Assembly (NCBI GenBank): GCA_963747005.1
Contig: CAVVDT010000008.1
Coordinates: forward strand, 248,001-312,000
DNA from: CAVVDT01 sp963747005
GTDB taxonomy: Bacteria > Pseudomonadota > Alphaproteobacteria > Rhizobiales > Aestuariivirgaceae
Direction of reading: 5' to 3'
DNA length: 64,000 nucleotides
Shown: positions 51,542-60,906 of the stretch, one piece after another
How the letters are laid out: every line of letters begins with the position of its first letter
Position numbering within the stretch: the first letter of the stretch is position 1
Translations under genes and position numbers: made by a program
Notes under the pieces: generated by a model
The model's input: only the letters and a program-made list of their open reading frames with translations
What the model was told of the DNA's origin: nothing
Databases searched by the model: none

Positions 51542-52548
51542 ACACAGCGCCCCTGTTGCAGGTCAGCGGGCTCCGCGTGACGATCCCGACGGCGGCGGGA
51601 CCGGTCGAAGCGGTATCGGGTATCGATCTTGTCCTCGACAAGGGGCAAACGCTCGGCATCGTGGGTGAATCCGGTTGCGGCAAGTCGATCACCATGCTGG
51701 CGGCGATGGGCCTCCTGCCGCCGCGCATCGACGTTGCCGGTTCGGTGAAGCTCGCGGGGCGCGAGATCCTGGGGTTGCCGCAGGCCGCGCTTGCGGCCTT
51801 GAGGGGCAAATCCATTGCCATGATCTTCCAGGACCCGCTGACCGCCCTCAACCCGGTGCTCACCGTGGGCGATCATCTGAGCGAGGCCCTGCGCCTGCAT
51901 GACCGCCACCTTTCGCGCCGGGCGGCGGCCGAACGGGCGGTTGAACTGCTCGACATCGTCTCCATCCCCGAGCCGCGCCAACGCCTGGAGCAGTACCCGC
52001 ACGAATTCTCCGGCGGCATGCGCCAGCGGGTGATGATCGCCATGGCGGTTGCCAACGACCCCGAAGTACTGATCGCCGATGAGCCGACCACCGCGCTCGA
52101 CGTCACCGTGCAGGCGCAGATCCTCGATGTACTCAAGCGCATGCGCGAAAGGCTCGGTCTGGCGCTCGTCATCATCACCCACGACCTCGGCATCGTCGCC
52201 GGCAGCGCCGACCGGCTGGCGGTGATGTATGCGGGGCGCATCGTCGAGGAAGGCGAGGCCGAGGCGGTCTTCGCCCATCCGCGCCATCCCTATACGCAAG
52301 GGCTGCTGGCGGCGGTGCCGCGCATCGACGTGGTGCAGCGGCGGCTGGTGCCGATCGAAGGCGCGCCGCCCTCCCTGACGGCAAGGCTCAAGGGATGCGC
52401 GTTCCATCCCCGCTGCCCCTATGCCGAGGGGATCTGCCGCAATGCGATTCCATCTCTGGAAACGGTGGGTGGAACGCGTGTCGCCTGCCACCTGGCCGCC
52501 CGTCTTGCCGGTGAGACGTCGCGCGCGAAACAGGTCGAGGCACAATGA
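51538..52548 (+). CDS. ABC transporter ATP-binding protein (DppD-like)
   Basis: 336 residues. Walker A GESGCGKSITML (around residue 42), signature FSGGMRQR, Walker B LIADEPTTALDV, H-loop ITHDLG. The C-terminal oligopeptide-transporter ATPase extension carries the Cys-rich CAFHPRCPYAEGIC that binds an Fe-S cluster in this family. It powers the Dpp-type permease. Confidence 0.9.
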   Translation: MNTAPLLQVSGLRVTIPTAAGPVEAVSGIDLVLDKGQTLGIVGESGCGKSITMLAAMGLLPPRIDVAGSVKLAGREILGLPQAALAALRGKSIAMIFQDPLTALNPVLTVGDHLSEALRLHDRHLSRRAAAERAVELLDIVSIPEPRQRLEQYPHEFSGGMRQRVMIAMAVANDPEVLIADEPTTALDVTVQAQILDVLKRMRERLGLALVIITHDLGIVAGSADRLAVMYAGRIVEEGEAEAVFAHPRHPYTQGLLAAVPRIDVVQRRLVPIEGAPPSLTARLKGCAFHPRCPYAEGICRNAIPSLETVGGTRVACHLAARLAGETSRAKQVEAQ

Positions 52549-53537
52549 GCGAAATCCTGCTCGAGGTCGAAGGCCTGGTGAAGGACTATCCCGTCCGCGG
52601 CGGCATCCTCATCGATCGCACCGTGGCGCGGGTGCGCGCCGTGGCGGGGGTTTCATTCCAGCTCCATGCGGGCGAAACGCTGGGGCTTGTGGGCGAATCC
52701 GGTTGCGGCAAGTCGACATTGGGGCGCTCGGTTGTGCGCCTGATAGAGCCGACCGCCGGCGCCATCCGCTTTCAGGGCCGTGACATCGCCAGGCTCCCCA
52801 TGGCCGACATCCGGCCGCTCAGGCGCAATTTGCAGATCGTCTTCCAGGACCCTTATGCTTCGCTCAACCCGCGCATGCGCGTTGCCGCCATCATCGGCGA
52901 GCCGTTGCGCATGCTGGACAGCGGCCACGCGGCCTCGTCAAAGCGGGTGGCCGAGCTTCTCGATCTGGTTCGCCTGCACCCCGAACATGCCGGGCGTTAC
53001 CCGCACGAATTGTCGGGCGGCCAGCGCCAGCGTGTCGGCATCGCCCGCGCCCTGGCGCTGAATCCCAAGGTGATCGTGCTCGATGAGCCGGTCTCGGCGC
53101 TCGATGTGTCGATCCAGGCGGGCGTCCTCAACCTCTTGAAGGAATTGCAGGAGATGCTGGGCGTCTCCTACCTCTTCATCGCCCACGACCTCGCCGTGGT
53201 GAGCAACATTTCGCATCGGGTGGCGGTGATGTACCTGGGCAAGATCGTCGAGAAGGCGCCGGCAGCGCACATATTCGGCCAGCCGATGCATCCCTATACC
53301 CAGGCGCTCTTGTCGGCGGTGCCCATACCCGATCCGCCGCGCGAGAAGGCGCGGCAGCGCATCGTGCTCGCCGGCGACGTGCCGAGCCCCCTCAATCCGC
53401 CGTCCGGCTGCCGCTTCCGCACCCGCTGCTTCAAGGCGGCAGGCATCTGCGCCGAGCGCGAGCCTGATTTCATCGAACACACGCCCGGCCATTTCGCCGC
53501 CTGTCATTTTCCCGACGCTTCCACCCCCGCTTCATGA
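52545..53537 (+). CDS. ABC transporter ATP-binding protein (DppF-like)
   Basis: 330 residues. Walker A GESGCGKSTLGRS, signature LSGGQRQRVGIARAL, Walker B VIVLDEPVSALDVS and the C-terminal CRFRTRCFKAAGIC cysteine motif. It is the second ATPase of the importer. Overlaps the preceding ATPase gene by 4 bp. It ends 11 bp before the aminotransferase start. Confidence 0.9.
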   Translation: MSEILLEVEGLVKDYPVRGGILIDRTVARVRAVAGVSFQLHAGETLGLVGESGCGKSTLGRSVVRLIEPTAGAIRFQGRDIARLPMADIRPLRRNLQIVFQDPYASLNPRMRVAAIIGEPLRMLDSGHAASSKRVAELLDLVRLHPEHAGRYPHELSGGQRQRVGIARALALNPKVIVLDEPVSALDVSIQAGVLNLLKELQEMLGVSYLFIAHDLAVVSNISHRVAVMYLGKIVEKAPAAHIFGQPMHPYTQALLSAVPIPDPPREKARQRIVLAGDVPSPLNPPSGCRFRTRCFKAAGICAEREPDFIEHTPGHFAACHFPDASTPAS

Positions 53538-53548
53538 GGAGACCCGCC

Positions 53549-54469
53549 ATGACCGCCGTCCCGGATTTTTCGCAAGGTGCCGCCTGGATCGACGGCCAGT
53601 TCGTGCCCGTCGGCGAGGCGCGTATCCCCATCCTCGATCGCGGCTTCACCCGTTCCGATGCCACCTATGACGTGACGCATGTGTGGAAGGGCTACATGTT
53701 CCGCCTCGATGACCATCTCGACCGCTTCGAGCGCAACATGAAGGCGCTGCGCCTCAAGCTGCCGGTCACGCGGTCCGAACTCAAGGACATCCTCTTTGAA
53801 TGCGTGCGTCTGTCGGGCTTGCGCGATGCCTTTGTGCAAATGACCTGTACCCGCGGGCTGGCGCCCAAGGGCTCGCGCGATCCGCGTGAGGCCGAGAACC
53901 GGCTTTATGTCTTCGCCATCCCGTTCGTGTGGATCGCCAATGAGGCCAAGCAGGTCGACGGGCTCAACCTTCACATTTCGGCCCGCGAGCGCATCCCGCC
54001 GTCGTCGGTCGATCCGCGCACCAAGAATTTCCACTGGATCGACCTCACCCTCGGCCTGTTCGAGGCCTATGACGCCGGCTGCGACATCGAGGTCCTGAGC
54101 GACCGCGACGGCAATGTCACCGAGGGACCGGGCTTCAATATCTTCGTTTCGAAGAACGGGCGCCTCATGACGCCGCGCGAAGGCGTGTTCGACGGCATGA
54201 CCCGGCGCACGGTGATCGAGCTTGCCAGGGATACCAACCTCGATGTCGAGGAAACGATCGTTCCCGCCGACCTGGTGCGGGGGGCGGACGAGGTCTTCCT
54301 TTCCTCTACGGCGGGCGGCATCATGCCGGTGACCCGCATCGACGGTGCGCCGGTGGGGGGCGGGCAGCCCGGGCCCCTGACCCTTCGCCTCAGGCAGCTT
54401 TACTGGCACAAGAAGGAGCAGGGCTGGCACGGCACCGCGATCGACTACGACGACAGCAAGGTGGCATGA
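53549..54469 (+). CDS. Class IV PLP aminotransferase (BCAT/D-amino-acid transaminase family)
   Basis: 306 residues from the ATG at 53549, preceded by GAGGAG eight bases upstream. PLP-dependent fold-type IV: the Schiff-base Lys is about residue 159 in DPRTKNFHW, and the cofactor loop NVTEGPGFNIFV follows. N-terminal DRGFTRSDATYDVTHVW orients the substrate. The family includes branched-chain and D-amino acid transaminases and 4-amino-4-deoxychorismate lyase. Overlap with the acyl-CoA synthetase suggests it yields an oxo acid later activated to a CoA ester. Confidence 0.85.
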   Translation: MTAVPDFSQGAAWIDGQFVPVGEARIPILDRGFTRSDATYDVTHVWKGYMFRLDDHLDRFERNMKALRLKLPVTRSELKDILFECVRLSGLRDAFVQMTCTRGLAPKGSRDPREAENRLYVFAIPFVWIANEAKQVDGLNLHISARERIPPSSVDPRTKNFHWIDLTLGLFEAYDAGCDIEVLSDRDGNVTEGPGFNIFVSKNGRLMTPREGVFDGMTRRTVIELARDTNLDVEETIVPADLVRGADEVFLSSTAGGIMPVTRIDGAPVGGGQPGPLTLRLRQLYWHKKEQGWHGTAIDYDDSKVA

Positions 54470-56601
54470 GCAGCCCGCTTTCGATCCTGTTCGAGCCGCG
54501 CTCGGTGGCCGTTATCGGCGCCTCCGGCACGGTCACGCGCATCGGCGGTCGGGTGCTCGACTATCTCATCCGCGGTGGCTTTTCGGGGCAGATCGTGCCG
54601 GTCAATCCCAACCGCACCGAGGTGCAGGGCCTGCCCGCCGTTGCCACCGTCAAGGACCTGCCCGACGGCATCGACGTGGCGATCATCGCGCTGCCGTCTT
54701 CGGCGGTTGCCGAGGCGGTTTCGGCCTGCGCCGCGCGCGGCCTCAAGGGCGTGATCGTCTTCAGCTCCGGCTTCGCCGAGAGCGGAGAGGCGGGCCGCGC
54801 GGAGGAGGCCGAACTGACGCGCATCGCCCGGCAGACGGGGATGCGCATCCTCGGGCCCAACTGTCTCGGCGCGTTCAACTCCTTCAGCGGCTTTTTCGGC
54901 TCGTTCACCAATACGCTCGACCGCATGTTTCCGCAGCCCGGTGCCTTGTCGATCGTCAGCCAGAGCGGGGCCTTCGGCACCCACCTGTTCTGGCTGGCGC
55001 ACCGGCGCGGCATGGGCTTGCGTCACTGGATCTCCACCGGCAACGAGTGCGACGTGGAAGCAGCCGAGTGCCTCGATTACGTGATCGACGATCCCGGCAC
55101 CCGCGTTGTCCTGCTTTACCTCGAAGGTGCACGCCGCGGCCCGGCGCTGATGGCGGCGCTCGAGCGGGCGCAAGATGTCGGCAAGCCAGTCATCGCCATC
55201 AAGGTCGGGCGGTCGGCGGTGGGGGCCGAGGCGGCAGCCTCTCACACCGCCGCACTGGCGGGCGGCGATGCCGTCTACGAGGCGGTCTTTCGTCGCTATG
55301 GTGTCGCACGGGTCCATTCGGCCGAGACGATGATCGATGCCGCGGCGATTGCTCTCGCCGGCCGCCTGCCGACAGGCAAGCGCCTCGGCATCGTCACCAT
55401 CTCGGGCGGCGGCGGCATCCTCATGGCGGACCAGGCGAGCGATCTCGGCCTCGACCTGCCCGCCATGCCGCCCGCCGCCCAGGCGGCACTGAAGGAGGGT
55501 CTTCCCTATGCCGCGCCGCGCAACCCGGTCGACATCACCGCCCAGGCCTTCAACGACCTCGATTTGATGGGCCGCAATCTCGACCTCATCGTCGCCGAAG
55601 GCGGCTATGACGCGGTGATTGCCTTTTTCACCACTGTTGCCGGCTCGCCGTCCATCGCCCCGCCGCTCATCACGGCACTGAGGAAACTGCGCGCCACCCA
55701 TCGCGACCGGCTGATCGTGTTGTCGCTGCTGGCCGAGCCCGAACTCGTGAAAGCCTATGAAGCCGAGGATTTTCCGGTGTTCGAGGACCCGGGCCGCGCG
55801 GTGGCCGCCGTGGCGGCGCTGGTGCCATCCGGCGAGCCCGTGCCCACTGTGCTTGCCCATCAACTGCCGGCAATCGATCTGCCCGATGGTCCCCTCAACG
55901 AGCATCAGAGCAAGGCCGTGCTGATTGAGGCCGGCATACCGGTAATCGACGAGGCGGTGGCCGCCACCCCCGATGAGGCCGTTGCCACCTTTGAACGCAT
56001 CGGCGGGCCGGTGGTCATGAAAATCGTCTCGGCCGCGCTCGCCCACAAGAGCGAGGTCGGCGGGGTTTTGCTCGACGTGGGCGACGATGCGGCCGTGCGG
56101 CAAGGCTTTGAGACGCTGATGGAGCGGGCAAGGCGGCATGCGCCGGGCGCCGGCATCGACGGTGTGCTGGTGGCACCCATGCAGAAAGGGCACATCGAGA
56201 CCATCATCGGCGTCAGGCGCGATCCCGTGTTCGGGCCGGTGGTGATGTTCGGCCTTGGCGGCATCTTCGTGGAGGTGCTCAAGGACGTGACCTTCCGGCT
56301 GGCACCGTTCGATCAGGCCGAGGCACATCGCATGATCGCCGAGGTGAAGGGCTATGCCCTGCTCAAGGGCGTTCGGGGGCGGGCGCCGGGCGATGTCGAT
56401 GCCCTGGCAAGGGCGCTTGCCGCGGTTTCCCGCTTTGCGGCCGCCGCCGGTGACCGGCTGGAAAGCCTCGACATCAACCCCTTTGCCGTCATGCCTGAAG
56501 GCGAAGGCGCCATGGCGCTCGATGCCTTGATCGTCACCCGACCGGCCCCTGTCATCCAGGAGAGCCCGGCGGGCAAGGAGGACGTCATTCCCGCGGGCTG
56601 A
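54466..56601 (+). CDS. ADP-forming acyl-CoA synthetase (acetate-CoA ligase family)
   Basis: 711 residues. Order of domains: CoA-binding (SVAVIGASG, PVNPNR), two succinyl-CoA-ligase-like domains with the phosphohistidine at about 260 (SHTAAL), then an ATP-grasp domain (LNEHQSKAVLIEAGIPV, VVMKIVS, FGLGGIFVEVLKDV). This class converts acyl-CoA + ADP + Pi to acid + ATP + CoA or the reverse. As last gene in the operon it may activate or release the path's acid product. Substrate unknown. Confidence 0.88.
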   Translation: MSSPLSILFEPRSVAVIGASGTVTRIGGRVLDYLIRGGFSGQIVPVNPNRTEVQGLPAVATVKDLPDGIDVAIIALPSSAVAEAVSACAARGLKGVIVFSSGFAESGEAGRAEEAELTRIARQTGMRILGPNCLGAFNSFSGFFGSFTNTLDRMFPQPGALSIVSQSGAFGTHLFWLAHRRGMGLRHWISTGNECDVEAAECLDYVIDDPGTRVVLLYLEGARRGPALMAALERAQDVGKPVIAIKVGRSAVGAEAAASHTAALAGGDAVYEAVFRRYGVARVHSAETMIDAAAIALAGRLPTGKRLGIVTISGGGGILMADQASDLGLDLPAMPPAAQAALKEGLPYAAPRNPVDITAQAFNDLDLMGRNLDLIVAEGGYDAVIAFFTTVAGSPSIAPPLITALRKLRATHRDRLIVLSLLAEPELVKAYEAEDFPVFEDPGRAVAAVAALVPSGEPVPTVLAHQLPAIDLPDGPLNEHQSKAVLIEAGIPVIDEAVAATPDEAVATFERIGGPVVMKIVSAALAHKSEVGGVLLDVGDDAAVRQGFETLMERARRHAPGAGIDGVLVAPMQKGHIETIIGVRRDPVFGPVVMFGLGGIFVEVLKDVTFRLAPFDQAEAHRMIAEVKGYALLKGVRGRAPGDVDALARALAAVSRFAAAAGDRLESLDINPFAVMPEGEGAMALDALIVTRPAPVIQESPAGKEDVIPAG

Positions 56602-56693
56602 CGCGGCGGGCCGGGGCGGCGCCATCCACCGGGCGGGCCAATTTCGCCGGTCGGCTTTGCCAGGCGCTTTAGTCTTCGTAATATGCGCACGCA

Positions 56694-56708
56694 CCCGCCG
56701 AAAGCGGG
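56694..56708. terminator. Short stem-loop between catabolic operon and cupin gene
   Basis: CCCGC (56694-56698) and GCGGG (56704-56708) pair around CGAAA, followed by CTTTACG. The stem is only 5 bp with a short T-run, so terminator strength is doubtful, but it sits 93 bp past the operon's last stop and just before the cupin gene. Confidence 0.3.
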
Positions 56709-56729
56709 CTTTACGTCTTGATGTGAGGG

Positions 56730-57149
56730 ATGAAAACGAACATGGACATTTATCGTGCGGGTACGCGCCCCAACCGCAAGGCCAATCCTGACTGGTTCGT
56801 GGGCAATGTCTGGCAGGAACCGATCGTCGAGACGCCGGAGCCGGCGCGAGCCCGGGCGGTGATGGTGACATTCCAGGCGGGGGCGCGCACCAACTGGCAT
56901 ACCCATCCGCTTGGTCAGACGCTGCATGTGATCGCCGGTGTCGGCCGGGTGCAGAAGCTGGGTCAGCCGGTACGCGAGATCAGGCCGGGCGACACGGTTT
57001 GGATCGCGCCCGGTGAAAAGCACTGGCACGGTGCCGCACCCGAAACGGCGATGGTTCATCTCGCCATGCACGAGGCGCTGAACGGCTCCCACGTCAATTG
57101 GATGGAACCGGTATCGGATGAGGATTACACTGTCTCGCCTGAAGCCTGA
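56730..57149 (+). CDS. Cupin domain protein ((R)-mandelonitrile lyase-like family)
   Basis: 139 residues, single cupin barrel. Metal-binding residues are seen in NWHTHPLGQTLHVIAGVG (His-x-His and Gln in place of the usual Glu) and the second motif GEKHWHGA. Relatives include hydroxynitrile lyases and many uncharacterised Mn2+ proteins annotated near carboxymuconolactone decarboxylases. It has no partner gene here. The ATG at 56742 is an alternative start. Confidence 0.8.
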   Translation: MKTNMDIYRAGTRPNRKANPDWFVGNVWQEPIVETPEPARARAVMVTFQAGARTNWHTHPLGQTLHVIAGVGRVQKLGQPVREIRPGDTVWIAPGEKHWHGAAPETAMVHLAMHEALNGSHVNWMEPVSDEDYTVSPEA

Positions 57150-57303
57150 TCAGGCAAGGCTCGCGCCCGGTTGCCGTCTTGAATGCCTCATTTGCTGCAG
57201 CAATCAACCAGAAGTGAATGTTCCTCTGGCATAAGTTCTTCTCTTGGGCTAGCGAAGTGATGAGGAGGCGAGTGTCATAGGTGCCAACCTGACCATAACC
57301 CCC

Positions 57304-58419
57304 GTGCGGCGGGGGCGTGAAAGGATGCAGTTTGCCCGTCTGCCACGGCTCCTGTATGGCGGCCAGACGGGGTTTGCGGCCGGTTTGGACTTCCAGTTGC
57401 GCGATCAGTTCGACCGCCGCAAGAATCCCTTCTTCAAACACGGCCGGGGTGATTTCTTTCTCGCCTCGCGCGAAGGGCGCCCCGTCGGGCGCATCAGTGC
57501 CCAGATCGACAAGCTGGATAGCGAGTACGGCCGCGCCGGTCTTGGACATTTCGGCTGTCTTGCCGCCATCGACGATGCCGAGGTGGTGGCAACGCTCATC
57601 ACAACCGCCGAGGCCTGGCTCGCAGCAAACGGCGCCCGCGAGGTCAACGGTCCCTTCAACCTGTCGATCAACGGCGAGGCCGGATTGCTGGTCGAGGGCT
57701 TCGAGGAACGCCCGGTCCTGATGAGCCCCTGGGATCCACCCTATCTTGCCGGCCTGGTCGAAAAGGCCGGCTACCGCAAGGAGATGGACCTCATCTCCTA
57801 TGATTTTACCATCACCGACCAGCCGGTCGCCGCCGCCCAGCGCTTTCTGGCCAAGCCCTCGGTGGCCAAGGCGGTGAAGGTGCGCCAGGGGAACAAGCGC
57901 CGTTTCCATGCCGAAACCCAGCTGTTGCGCGAAATCTTCAACGATGCCTGGTCGCGAAATTGGGGATTCGTACCGGTTACGGCCGATGAGATGAGTGCCG
58001 TTGCCAGCGAGTTGAAGCCAATTCTGCCAGGCGAAGCCGTTGCCATCGTCGAGGTCGACGGAGAACCGGCCGCGTTCGCGCTTTCCATGCCCAACCTGCA
58101 TGAGGTAACCGCCGATCTGGATGGCCGGCTTCTGCCGCTGGGCTGGGCAAAGCTGGCATGGCGCATTTACAAGCGTCGGTATCGCAGCGCCCGGCTCATC
58201 CTGATGGGAGTGCGCAAGCAGTATCAGGACAGCGCCTATGGCGCCGGCCTTGCGCTCGCCGCGATCGAGGCCCTGCGCGGACACGCGGTGTCCCGGGGCA
58301 TCGGCTCGGTGGAGCTCGGGTGGGTGCTGGAGACCAACCATCGAACCCGACGGATGCTGGAACAACTCGGCGCCCGCGCCTACAAGACCCACCGCATCTT
58401 CAGCAAGGCGCTCGGATGA
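57304..58419 (+). CDS. GNAT-superfamily acyltransferase, candidate bacterial ceramide synthase (bCerS)
   Basis: About 371 residues from a GTG at 57304; an ATG at 57325 is possible. The sequence shows GNAT-like segments: GRISAQIDKLDSEY, FNLSINGEAGLLVEGFE, and C-terminal LGWVLETNHRTRRMLEQLG. Proteins of this kind occur beside serine palmitoyltransferase, and the Caulobacter member was shown to be an N-acyltransferase in ceramide synthesis. Here it precedes the ACP, ketosynthase and serine palmitoyltransferase genes, so transfer of a fatty acyl chain to a sphingoid base is the likely reaction. Acyl donor (CoA or ACP) not visible. Confidence 0.65.
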   Translation: MRRGRERMQFARLPRLLYGGQTGFAAGLDFQLRDQFDRRKNPFFKHGRGDFFLASREGRPVGRISAQIDKLDSEYGRAGLGHFGCLAAIDDAEVVATLITTAEAWLAANGAREVNGPFNLSINGEAGLLVEGFEERPVLMSPWDPPYLAGLVEKAGYRKEMDLISYDFTITDQPVAAAQRFLAKPSVAKAVKVRQGNKRRFHAETQLLREIFNDAWSRNWGFVPVTADEMSAVASELKPILPGEAVAIVEVDGEPAAFALSMPNLHEVTADLDGRLLPLGWAKLAWRIYKRRYRSARLILMGVRKQYQDSAYGAGLALAAIEALRGHAVSRGIGSVELGWVLETNHRTRRMLEQLGARAYKTHRIFSKALG

Positions 58420-58486
58420 GTCCGACTTGCTCGCAGCGCTGGGGAATGCAAGGTTGCCGGACCCGCTACACAGAGAGGACCTGAAA

Positions 58487-58768
58487 ATGGCATCGCCGGA
58501 CACACCTGACCGCGACGTTGCGGCCCGTGTCATGGACATCATCGCCAAGGAAGGCATGATTGAACCTGAACGGGTGACGCGCGAGGCGACGCTGGAAGAT
58601 CTCCAGGTGCAGTCAGTCGACATGTTGATGATCCTCCAGGCGCTGGAGGAGGACTTCGGCCTTTACATCCCCATGGACGAGTCAGTCACCAGCCTGCAGA
58701 GCGTCGATGACCTGATCGGTCTGATCGAGCGCATGCTGGCCGAAAAGGCGGGTGAGGCCGCGACATGA
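58487..58768 (+). CDS. Acyl carrier protein of the sphingolipid locus
   Basis: 93 residues from the ATG at 58487, preceded by AGAGAGG. Small acidic four-helix carrier; the phosphopantetheine site is Ser43 in VQSVDMLM, in place of the usual DSL. It differs from fatty-acid AcpP and overlaps the ketosynthase gene by 4 bp. In sphingolipid-producing alphaproteobacteria a specialised ACP supplies the acyl chain to serine palmitoyltransferase. Confidence 0.82.
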   Translation: MASPDTPDRDVAARVMDIIAKEGMIEPERVTREATLEDLQVQSVDMLMILQALEEDFGLYIPMDESVTSLQSVDDLIGLIERMLAEKAGEAAT

Positions 58769-59985
58769 AGACCGGTGAGCCCGTTGCCATAACGGGCTTG
58801 GGTTGCATCAGCGCACTGGGGCTGGATGCCGCGGTGTTCTGGGAGGCTCTGCAGGCCGGCCGCTCGGGCATCGGTCCCTACACGTTGAGCCGTAGCGAGG
58901 ATCAACTGTCGGTAAAGATCGCCGCCCAGGTCAAGGGCTTCGATGCGGCTGAACACCTGCCCGCCGACCGCTTGCCGTTTCTCGACCGGTTTGCCGAATT
59001 CGGCCTGGTGGCCACCCGCGAGGCCATCGGTCGTGCCGGCATCGACCGCGAGGAGCTGGGTGGATCGCGCACCGCGGTTGTCATCGGCACGGGGGTCGGC
59101 GGTGCCGGCACCTATGACGATGCCTATTATGACTTCTACGGCAAGCAGAGCCGCCGCATGTCGCCGATGACCATACCGAGGCTGATGCCGAGTGCGGCGG
59201 CCGCCCAGATCAGCATGGTGCACGGCATCACCGGCCCGGCCTTTGCCCTGTCGAGCGCCTGCGCCTCGGCCAATCATGCCATTGGCGTGGCGCTGTGGCT
59301 GATCCGTTCGGGGATCGTCGATCGGGCGATCGCTGGCGGCTGCGAGGCCGTGATAACACCCGGGGCGCTACGCGCCTGGGAACTGCTCAGGGTGCTCTCG
59401 CCGACCACCTGCAGTCCGTTTTCCAAGGGCCGCAGCGGGCTGGTACTGGGCGAAGGCGCCGGCATTGTCCTGCTGGAAACGGCGGCGGTCGCGGCAGCGC
59501 GCGGCGCGCGCCCGATTGCCCTCCTGTCCGGCTTCGGCATGACCTCGGACGCCGACGATCTGCTGCGCCCCAACCGCCAGGGATCGGCCGGCGCCATGCG
59601 GGCAGCGCTTGCCGATGCCGGGCTGTCGGCGAGCGATATCGGCTATATCAATGCCCATGGCACCGGGACTGTCCTCAACGACATCGTCGAGACCCAGGCC
59701 ATTCGCGATGTCTTCGGGTCGCACGCCGACAGCCTTGGCGTGTCGTCGACGAAGTCCATGCACGGCCATGCCATGGGGGCAGCCGGCGGCCTTGAGATCG
59801 TCGCCACCGCGCTGGCCATCCGCGACGGGATCATGCCGCCGACCGCCAATTTCCAGGCGCCTGACCCGCAATGCGATCTCGACTACGTGCCCAACCAGGC
59901 ACGGTGCAAGTCCTTGACCGCGGCGCTGTCGAATTCCTTCGGCTTTGGCGGCATGAATGCCGTGCTGGCGCTCACCCGCCCGTGA
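58765..59985 (+). CDS. Beta-ketoacyl-ACP synthase (FabF-like)
   Basis: 406 residues. The catalytic triad is visible: Cys166 (SSACASANHA), His298 (NAHGTGT) and His335 (KSMHGHAMGAAG). It is coupled to the dedicated ACP. It may elongate the acyl chain used for the sphingoid base or play a related condensing role. Housekeeping fabF sits with fabG/acpP, none of which is here. A few substitutions near the active site, such as the acidic lid GADSLGVSSTKS-like region, are normal. Confidence 0.85.
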   Translation: MKTGEPVAITGLGCISALGLDAAVFWEALQAGRSGIGPYTLSRSEDQLSVKIAAQVKGFDAAEHLPADRLPFLDRFAEFGLVATREAIGRAGIDREELGGSRTAVVIGTGVGGAGTYDDAYYDFYGKQSRRMSPMTIPRLMPSAAAAQISMVHGITGPAFALSSACASANHAIGVALWLIRSGIVDRAIAGGCEAVITPGALRAWELLRVLSPTTCSPFSKGRSGLVLGEGAGIVLLETAAVAAARGARPIALLSGFGMTSDADDLLRPNRQGSAGAMRAALADAGLSASDIGYINAHGTGTVLNDIVETQAIRDVFGSHADSLGVSSTKSMHGHAMGAAGGLEIVATALAIRDGIMPPTANFQAPDPQCDLDYVPNQARCKSLTAALSNSFGFGGMNAVLALTRP

Positions 59986-60016
59986 GCGCAGGTCGCGCCG
60001 CACCCGCATGACGGCT

Positions 60017-60658
60017 TCATTTCTTGTCGGGCTGGTTCAATTGCTGGCCGGTCAGGCCATTCAGGCTGATGTGCTCCCGGACGTATTTGCCGCTTGTGAT
60101 GTCCTGACCGAAGATGTCGATGTAATCGATGCCGGGGATGAAGCGGTTGTCGGCCACCTTGACGTAGGCATAGCGCAGTTTCACCCGGTGGTTCGGGAGA
60201 TCCATCACCGCCATCGGGGTGCCGTTTGTGTCCATCTCCACAACGACCGTGCGCTTGGGATAGGCGGCCAGGCTCATCACGTAGGCGTCCTTGCCGGCAC
60301 TCGATGGCTGAACATTGACGCCGTAGGCCAGTATTCTCTCCAGATAGGAGAGTTCGACACGGCGGCCGTGGCTGGTGAAGCGGCGCCAGAAAACGTCAAC
60401 CGGCGATTGTTTGTCGAGTTGGCCCTGAGCGTTCAGTCGGGCCGTGTAGACGACGGTATTGGGACCGGTCGAATGCTGAATGAAGAACAGCAAACCGGGA
60501 TCGTCGGGAACCGGGAAATCGGGGCGAGCGACCTGCGGCGTATCGAAGACCGATATCTCGCCCTGCAGCACGTCGGCGTGCGCGGCCACCAGATGCACAA
60601 GCATGGCAACAAGCCATAGGGCCGGCGCAACACTACGCAGAACCTTGTCCAGTCGCAT
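60017..60658 (-). CDS. DUF4833 domain protein, exported
   Basis: 213 residues with a signal peptide (about 1-28: VAPALWLVAMLVHLVAAHA). The mature part matches DUF4833: FFIQHSTGPNTVVYTARLN, then DVFWRRFTSHGRR. No enzymatic function is known to me. It is convergent with the ketosynthase gene and divergent from serine palmitoyltransferase, suggesting that it belongs to the sphingolipid locus as a periplasmic factor. Its ~250-bp upstream gap must contain both promoters. Confidence 0.65.
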   Translation of the reverse strand: MRLDKVLRSVAPALWLVAMLVHLVAAHADVLQGEISVFDTPQVARPDFPVPDDPGLLFFIQHSTGPNTVVYTARLNAQGQLDKQSPVDVFWRRFTSHGRRVELSYLERILAYGVNVQPSSAGKDAYVMSLAAYPKRTVVVEMDTNGTPMAVMDLPNHRVKLRYAYVKVADNRFIPGIDYIDIFGQDITSGKYVREHISLNGLTGQQLNQPDKK

Positions 60659-60906
60659 GCGGAACCCTGTCCCTCCCGAGACAACCTTGTTGCGCGCCCC
60701 CGCCCGCCCGATCTGTCTGGTGCACGAAAATACAGCCTAGCGGCATCACTGCCGGGAGGCAATTCGATCGGTTGTCGCGGGATCCGGCGTGGCGCGGGCC
60801 ATAGCACCGGGCGGTGCTATGGAATAGCATTGTTGGCAACAGGCATGCCGCTGAACGCGCACGGCGACAGGTGGCTCGGTGCTTTGGTCAACGGGAGGTG
60901 AGGACA

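Noticed and set aside
57144..57155. Palindrome GCCTGATCAGGC after the cupin gene as a regulator site or terminator.
   Set aside because: It overlaps the cupin stop codon, has no loop and no T-run, and a 12-bp palindrome is not rare in 64 kb of GC-rich DNA.
60814..60906. An extended N-terminus for serine palmitoyltransferase from 60814.
   Set aside because: The GTG at 60907 has a strong GGGAGG site, and the additional residues (Arg/Ala-rich) are unlike Spt N-termini.
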